Position numbers and translations under genes: made by a program. The notes under the pieces were generated by a model. That model was not told the DNA's origin, did not search any database, and saw only the letters and a program-made list of their open reading frames with translations. 10,234 bases of DNA from Nitrospiraceae bacterium (lineage in GTDB: Bacteria; Nitrospirota; Nitrospiria; Nitrospirales; Nitrospiraceae): the NCBI GenBank assembly GCA_005793285.1, contig SXPO01000079.1, positions 1 through 10,234 of the forward strand, given 5' to 3'. Of this stretch, positions 6,280 through 10,234 are shown piece by piece. Every line of letters begins with the position of its first letter. The stretch's first letter is position 1.

Positions 6280-8250
6280 ATGCTCCCCGACACACACCAT
6301 CTCCACACGTTGCCGGTCTTGCCGCGCCTGATCGGTATCGTATTGCTCACGGTGCTGCTCGGCCTCTGCCTCATTGTGCCGGAGCCCGCAATCGCGGCGA
6401 ATAAAACGGCGAGCCCCGTTCCCAATCCCTCGGTGTTAGCACAAGCGGGGCAACAGATCGAAACAGGCGACTACGAATCTGCGGCAGCGACCCTGCGCCA
6501 GTTTCTCGCCACGACACCAAGGCCTGAGCACCTGGACGACACCTATTTGCTCCTCGGCGGCGCCCTCTACGGCATGCAGGATTATCCTGGAGCCCTCAGA
6601 TATTTGAACCAGCTTCAACAAGAATTCCCGGAATCCGAGCTGAACGAGCCAGGTAAGCTCTTGCTGGCCCGCACCCATGCCGCCATGGGCAATGTCGATT
6701 TGGCTCTGCCGCTGGCGGCCCAAGTCCGCGCAGCAACCCAGGATCCCGACACCAAATACGACGCGTTGAAACTGACGGCGGACTGCTTGGTGCACAAGAA
6801 GGATTTCGTCCGGGCCGTCCGCACGCTATTGGAAGGAATCGGCAGCGGGTCGGATGAACAGACGGCGGAAACGCGCGAGCAGATTCGAGACATGATCGCG
6901 GAGAAGCTCGACAGAAAAGGGTTGACCCGGATACGGGAAGCCTTCCCGCGCGCCTATCCCGGCGACCTCGCCTCCATTCGTCTCATCAACTACTACATCG
7001 CGCGCGGCGAAGATCACCTGGCGGAAGGAGAACTCCGCCGTTTCCTCGCCGCCTTTCCGATGCATCCCCATGGGCCCAAGGCCCACGATGCGCTGCAACT
7101 GCTGAACACCAGACTCAGAACAAATCAGTATTTCATCGCCGCGGTTCTCCCATTGTCAGGACGCCTGGGCGCCTTTGCCAACGATGTCCTGGACGGCATC
7201 CAGCTTGCGATCGAGCGCGCGCGCGAACAGACCGATATGCCGTCCATCGGCTTGATCCTGAAGGACCAGAATGCGGATCGCGAGGGATTTCTGGACGATC
7301 TCTCAACGCTGCTCACCAAAGACCGCCCGCTCGTCGTGATCGGCCCCCTGCTGTCGAAGAATCTCCCTGTTATGGCGGAAATGGCGCAACGGACCAGAGT
7401 GCCGCTCATCACCCCGACTGCCACACTCCCCAATATCCGCCGGCTAGGCGCCTATCTGTTCAGCACCTCGCTCACCTACGGCCTGCAGGCTGAACGTATT
7501 GCATCCTACGCCACGAAGGAGCAAGGCTATCGACGATTCTGCATCCTCTACCCGAATACCGTCTACGGCCGAGAACTGGCACGGCTCTTCGCGCAAGAGG
7601 TCCGGCAGCATGAAGGGGAAATCATTGCCGCGGTCCCCTTCAACGAAGGAGACACCGACTTTGGTCCACCGATCACGCAGCTCAAAGCCGAAGACCTCAA
7701 GAAGTATGGACTCGCCGTCCCGGTCGATCCATCGAAGCCGGCAGGAAAACCGCTCCAACGAAACGATAAACGAATCCTGTATACGCCGGGATTCGATGCG
7801 ATATTCATCCCCAGCCGCTCCAACGACATCGGGCTGATTGCCGCACAACTGGCATTCCATGACATGCGCGTCCCGCTGCTCGGCACGAACGGATGGAATG
7901 CTCAAGACTTTGCCCGCACCACGGATCGAACGGTCGAAGGCGCCACCTTCGTCGACGGATTTTTCGTGGACAGCCCCAACGCCGCCGTGCAGGAATTTGT
8001 GCAGCGCTATCACAAACGATTCCAAACCACCCCCTCGCTCTTCACGATGCAAGGATACGATGCAGCCAACGCGGTCATCGAAGGGGTCCGTAGCGGCGTC
8101 ACCTCCGGCGAAACGCTGCGGGAATTTTTCATGACCCAGCGAACATTGCCCACACTCGCCGGACCAGCCGGATTCGGACCGGACGGCACGCTGCACCGGC
8201 CGCTCTTTCTTCTGCAGGTGAAACAAGGTAAATTCATCCAGGTGGACTGA
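6280..8250 (+). CDS. Penicillin-binding-protein activator (LpoA-like): TPR plus type I periplasmic-binding-protein domain
   Basis: From the ATG at 6280 the protein is 656 residues. It has a signal peptide (hydrophobic 17-33, likely cleavage AIA/A after residue 39), TPR-like helical repeats (about 52-275, for example GDYESAAATLRQFL and QDYPGALRYLNQL), and a type I periplasmic-binding-protein domain (about 284-650) opening YFIAAVLPLSGRLGAFANDVLDGIQLA. TPR plus this fold is the architecture of LpoA, which activates the synthase PBP1A, and of related proteins annotated as PBP activators or branched-chain amino-acid binding proteins. No lipobox is present, unlike LpoA. The ATG at 6190 would extend the frame by 30 residues, but lies upstream of the promoter and spoils the signal peptide. 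A segment of about 35 residues rich in Lys and Pro interrupts the binding fold before the AIFIPS strand. No transporter genes adjoin it, so nutrient uptake is less likely. Confidence 0.8.
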   Translation: MLPDTHHLHTLPVLPRLIGIVLLTVLLGLCLIVPEPAIAANKTASPVPNPSVLAQAGQQIETGDYESAAATLRQFLATTPRPEHLDDTYLLLGGALYGMQDYPGALRYLNQLQQEFPESELNEPGKLLLARTHAAMGNVDLALPLAAQVRAATQDPDTKYDALKLTADCLVHKKDFVRAVRTLLEGIGSGSDEQTAETREQIRDMIAEKLDRKGLTRIREAFPRAYPGDLASIRLINYYIARGEDHLAEGELRRFLAAFPMHPHGPKAHDALQLLNTRLRTNQYFIAAVLPLSGRLGAFANDVLDGIQLAIERAREQTDMPSIGLILKDQNADREGFLDDLSTLLTKDRPLVVIGPLLSKNLPVMAEMAQRTRVPLITPTATLPNIRRLGAYLFSTSLTYGLQAERIASYATKEQGYRRFCILYPNTVYGRELARLFAQEVRQHEGEIIAAVPFNEGDTDFGPPITQLKAEDLKKYGLAVPVDPSKPAGKPLQRNDKRILYTPGFDAIFIPSRSNDIGLIAAQLAFHDMRVPLLGTNGWNAQDFARTTDRTVEGATFVDGFFVDSPNAAVQEFVQRYHKRFQTTPSLFTMQGYDAANAVIEGVRSGVTSGETLREFFMTQRTLPTLAGPAGFGPDGTLHRPLFLLQVKQGKFIQVD

Positions 8251-8325
8251 CACAATCCTGAAACAGTCAGCCGCCTGCATTCCCATAGTGCTCAGTGGCT
8301 CGATAGGCGCCAAGGCCGATCCTGA

Positions 8326-9063
8326 ATGAACTCACTTCCGCAAATCCTCCATACAATCTCCTACATGGGGCTTCCGCTGCTATTCGCAATGGTACTCCAC
8401 GAATACGCGCACGGATGGATGGCCGAGCAATGCGGCGACCACACGGCAAAGATTCAGGGCCGGCTCACGATGAATCCCCTCGCTCACATCGATCCCTTCG
8501 GAACGATTATCGTGCCGTTGATCTGCCTCTTGTTACCCGGCGGTTTTTTCATCGGCTGGGCCAAGCCCGTGCCGGTCGATCCCCGCAATATGCATAATCC
8601 CAGACGCGACATGGCGTTGGTGGCAGCCGCAGGACCGGGGATGAATCTCATCCTTGCCGTGGCCGGCGCTTTATTCTTGACCCTTCTTTTGGCGGTGGAA
8701 CCGACGCTGTCTCACCAGCAAGAGGCCGACGCCGATTCCTCATCGAGCCTTGTGACCACCATGGTCCTTCGCCCGATCGCCGCCATGGCTCTCTATTCCG
8801 TCATCATCAACGTGCTCCTCGCGCTGTTCAATCTGATTCCGATCCCTCCGCTCGACGGCGGGCGCATTCTGACATGCCTGCTTCCGGAGAAACCGGCGAT
8901 GACACTGCTGCGCATGGAGCCCTACGGCATGATGATTCTGGTCGGCCTCATCGTCTTCGACAAGGAGCTGCGCGTGATCCATACCATCACCAACACTTTC
9001 GCCTCCGGTCTTTCCAACACGATCCTATCGACGGCACTGGGCCTCGGGGGAGGATCCCAATGA
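8326..9063 (+). CDS. Site-2 protease family (M50) membrane zinc metalloprotease
   Basis: A 245-residue integral membrane protein of the short bacterial M50 type without PDZ domain. The zinc-binding motif HEYAH (25-29, Glu26 catalytic) sits in the first membrane segment. The family motif NPLAHIDPFGT (50-60), followed by GWAKPVPVDP (77-86), is present. The third zinc ligand is Asp177 in IPIPPLDGGR. Further hydrophobic segments lie near 60-75, 97-120, 145-172 and 195-212. Such enzymes cut substrates within the membrane; the target here is unknown. The gene begins 75 bases after the LpoA-like gene with no clear promoter or terminator between, and only a weak AAGG ribosome site. Its stop overlaps the trpS start in ATGA. 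An M50 gene directly before trpS is a recurrent arrangement as I recall it in deltaproteobacteria and relatives. Confidence 0.92.
   Translation: MNSLPQILHTISYMGLPLLFAMVLHEYAHGWMAEQCGDHTAKIQGRLTMNPLAHIDPFGTIIVPLICLLLPGGFFIGWAKPVPVDPRNMHNPRRDMALVAAAGPGMNLILAVAGALFLTLLLAVEPTLSHQQEADADSSSSLVTTMVLRPIAAMALYSVIINVLLALFNLIPIPPLDGGRILTCLLPEKPAMTLLRMEPYGMMILVGLIVFDKELRVIHTITNTFASGLSNTILSTALGLGGGSQ
9049..9053 (+). promoter_or_regulatory. Ribosome binding site of trpS
   Basis: GGAGG, within a longer GGGGGAGG run at 9046-9053, stands 6 bases before the ATG at 9060. It decides the trpS start, since the reading frame stays open far upstream inside the protease gene. Confidence 0.8.
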
Positions 9064-10052
9064 CAACGCCGCATAGACGAGTCCTAAGCGGCATGCAGCC
9101 CAGCGGGCTCATGCATTTGGGCAACTATCTGGGCGCACTGGAAAACTGGAAGGCGCTACAGGCAGAGTACGACTGCTACTTTTTCGTCGCCGATTGGCAT
9201 GCGCTCTCGACCAACTATGCCGACACGACCCGCATACGCACGTTCGTGCACGAGATGTTGGTCGATTGGCTTGCCGGAGGCATCGACCCAGAACGGTGTA
9301 CGATCTTCATCCAATCCCGTATTCCGGAACATGCGATCCTGCATCTCCTGCTCTCGATGATGACGCCCGTTTCGTGGCTGGAGCGCAACCCGACCTACAA
9401 AGAAAAGCAGGAAGAGATTAAAGAAAAAGATCTCACCACCTATGGCTTTCTCGGGTACCCGGTCCTGCAGGCCTCCGACATCCTCTTGTACAAGCCTGAC
9501 TTTGTGCCGGTGGGCAAAGACCAACTCCCTCACCTGGAATTGACGAGAGAACTCGCCCGTCGATTCAATGACATCTACAAGACGGCCGTATTCCCCGAAC
9601 CAAAGGAACATCTGACCAAATTTCCCAAAGTGCTCGGCACCGACGGCCGGAAAATGAGCAAGAGCTACCACAACACAATCAATCTATCCGACGCCGAACC
9701 GGCGGTTCGCCAGAAACTCAAAACCATGGTCACGGACCCGGCGCGCGTGCGCCGAACTGATCCGGGCAACCCCGACATCTGCCCGGTCTATGAGTTTCAC
9801 AAAATCTATTCACCGCAACCGGTCCAGGATCAGATCAACAAGGACTGCCGGACCGCGGCGATCGGCTGCATCGACTGCAAGAAACTGGTCGCCGATCGGA
9901 TAGTCGAACAGCTGACGCCGGTCTGGGACGCGCGCGCGAAGCTGCTCGGCGATCCCTCCTGCGTCAAAGACATCGTGCAAGCCGGCAGCCGGCGCGCGTC
10001 AGAAGTGGCGAAATCAACGCTGCATGAAGTGAACGAGGCGATGAAGATCTAG
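9060..10052 (+). CDS. trpS: Tryptophanyl-tRNA synthetase
   Basis: Class I aminoacyl-tRNA synthetase that charges tRNA-Trp with tryptophan in the cytoplasm. The 330-residue protein is of normal family length. The HIGH-type motif is seen as PSGLMHLGN (14-22), and KMSKS at 198-202 (GRKMSKSYHN). Between them are YPVLQASDILLYKPDFVPVGKDQLPHLELTREL, covering the tryptophan pocket and the ATP-binding region typical of bacterial TrpS, and the helical tail region carries IGCIDCKKLVADRI. The start at 9060 is chosen because it has a strong ribosome site, overlaps the protease stop by ATGA, and gives the usual N-terminus just before RRVLSGMQPSG; the frame upstream is open only by chance. Coupling with the protease is likely. 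A methyltransferase gene converges on it 37 bases downstream, with no convincing terminator between. Confidence 0.97.
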   Translation: MTTPHRRVLSGMQPSGLMHLGNYLGALENWKALQAEYDCYFFVADWHALSTNYADTTRIRTFVHEMLVDWLAGGIDPERCTIFIQSRIPEHAILHLLLSMMTPVSWLERNPTYKEKQEEIKEKDLTTYGFLGYPVLQASDILLYKPDFVPVGKDQLPHLELTRELARRFNDIYKTAVFPEPKEHLTKFPKVLGTDGRKMSKSYHNTINLSDAEPAVRQKLKTMVTDPARVRRTDPGNPDICPVYEFHKIYSPQPVQDQINKDCRTAAIGCIDCKKLVADRIVEQLTPVWDARAKLLGDPSCVKDIVQAGSRRASEVAKSTLHEVNEAMKI

Positions 10053-10089
10053 CCGGGAGAGTACTGGCCCGTGAACGGATGGCCACTTC

Positions 10090-10234
10090 TCATGCTCGTC
10101 GTGCGATCACGTTGATCCATCGGCCCTTCCGTTCCCGATTACTGACCACATGCAATGACAGTATCTGCCAGCCTGTGCGGCACAGCGCCCGCGCCAATTC
10201 ATCCTTCTTCCAGCGCGCGAAGTAGCGGCCCGGC
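10090..10234 (-). CDS. Probable SAM-dependent methyltransferase, C-terminal fragment (5' part outside window)
   Basis: The minus strand is open from the right edge to a TGA at 10092-10090, giving the last 47 residues of a protein. The readable stretch has GRYFARWKKDELARALCRTGW (start of fragment), then a strand-like QILSLHVVS and the ending KGRWINVIARRA. In many class I methyltransferases the C-terminal end reads RYFTYW..EL...L..AGF, then WLNVLARR, and the fragment follows that pattern. The glycine-rich SAM-binding motif would lie outside the window, so the call rests on this tail alone. It faces trpS and is separated from it by 37 bases, so the two are not in one operon. The substrate is unknown. 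Confidence 0.6.
   Translation of the reverse strand, partial: PGRYFARWKKDELARALCRTGWQILSLHVVSNRERKGRWINVIARRA

Noticed and set aside
7444..8313. Long minus-strand frame opposite the LpoA-like gene
   Set aside because: Antisense to a well-supported coding region; no recognisable motif or ribosome site.
8874..9059. N-terminal extension of TrpS
   Set aside because: The extra part is the protease gene read in another frame; the strong ribosome site at 9049-9053 and family N-terminus fix the start at 9060.
10053..10089. Terminator between trpS and the convergent methyltransferase
   Set aside because: Only 4-bp stems can be drawn (for example CGGG/CCCG) and no T-run follows on either strand.

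Overview
The window looks like a chromosomal housekeeping segment of a GC-rich Gram-negative bacterium. It encodes a complete Tol-Pal envelope system, which implies an outer membrane. The style of the proteins (Pal with a Cys-containing GHCDERG motif, a TonB-type TolA, a TPR plus periplasmic-binding-protein fusion, and an M50 protease next to trpS) suggests Nitrospirota, perhaps Nitrospira, or a deltaproteobacterial relative. That placement is inference from protein style; no rRNA or other firm marker is present.

Left block, minus strand, read right to left from 4530 to 1: tolQ, tolR, tolA (TonB-like C-terminus), tolB, pal and the first 43 codons of a coiled-coil lipoprotein in the cpoB/ybgF position. 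tolQ and tolR overlap by ATGA and tolA and tolB are almost contiguous, so this is an operon. TolQRA uses the proton motive force at the inner membrane, TolB and Pal work in the periplasm and at the outer membrane, and the last gene probably links the system to peptidoglycan synthesis. The 256 bases before tolQ (4531-4786) hold no gene, but they contain a candidate promoter with an operator-like dyad and two inverted repeats.

Middle block, minus strand: xerD (a tyrosine recombinase with all six catalytic residues), then tRNA-Val(UAC) with a good sigma70-type promoter, then tRNA-Asp(GUC). Both tRNAs encode their CCA end.

Right block, plus strand: a divergent promoter pair at about 6162-6239 separates xerD from a periplasmic TPR plus type I periplasmic-binding-protein fusion resembling the penicillin-binding-protein activator LpoA. 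A site-2 (M50) membrane metalloprotease follows, then trpS, which overlaps the protease gene by ATGA. The last 145 bases hold, on the minus strand, the C-terminal end of a probable SAM-dependent methyltransferase that converges on trpS.

Nothing here is a clear new defence, mobile or biosynthetic system. The most interesting points are the clustering of division and envelope functions (Tol-Pal, XerD, LpoA-like), the divergent promoters that move the start of the LpoA-like gene to 6280, the paired hairpins between pal and the next gene, and the uncharacterised palindromes upstream of tolQ.
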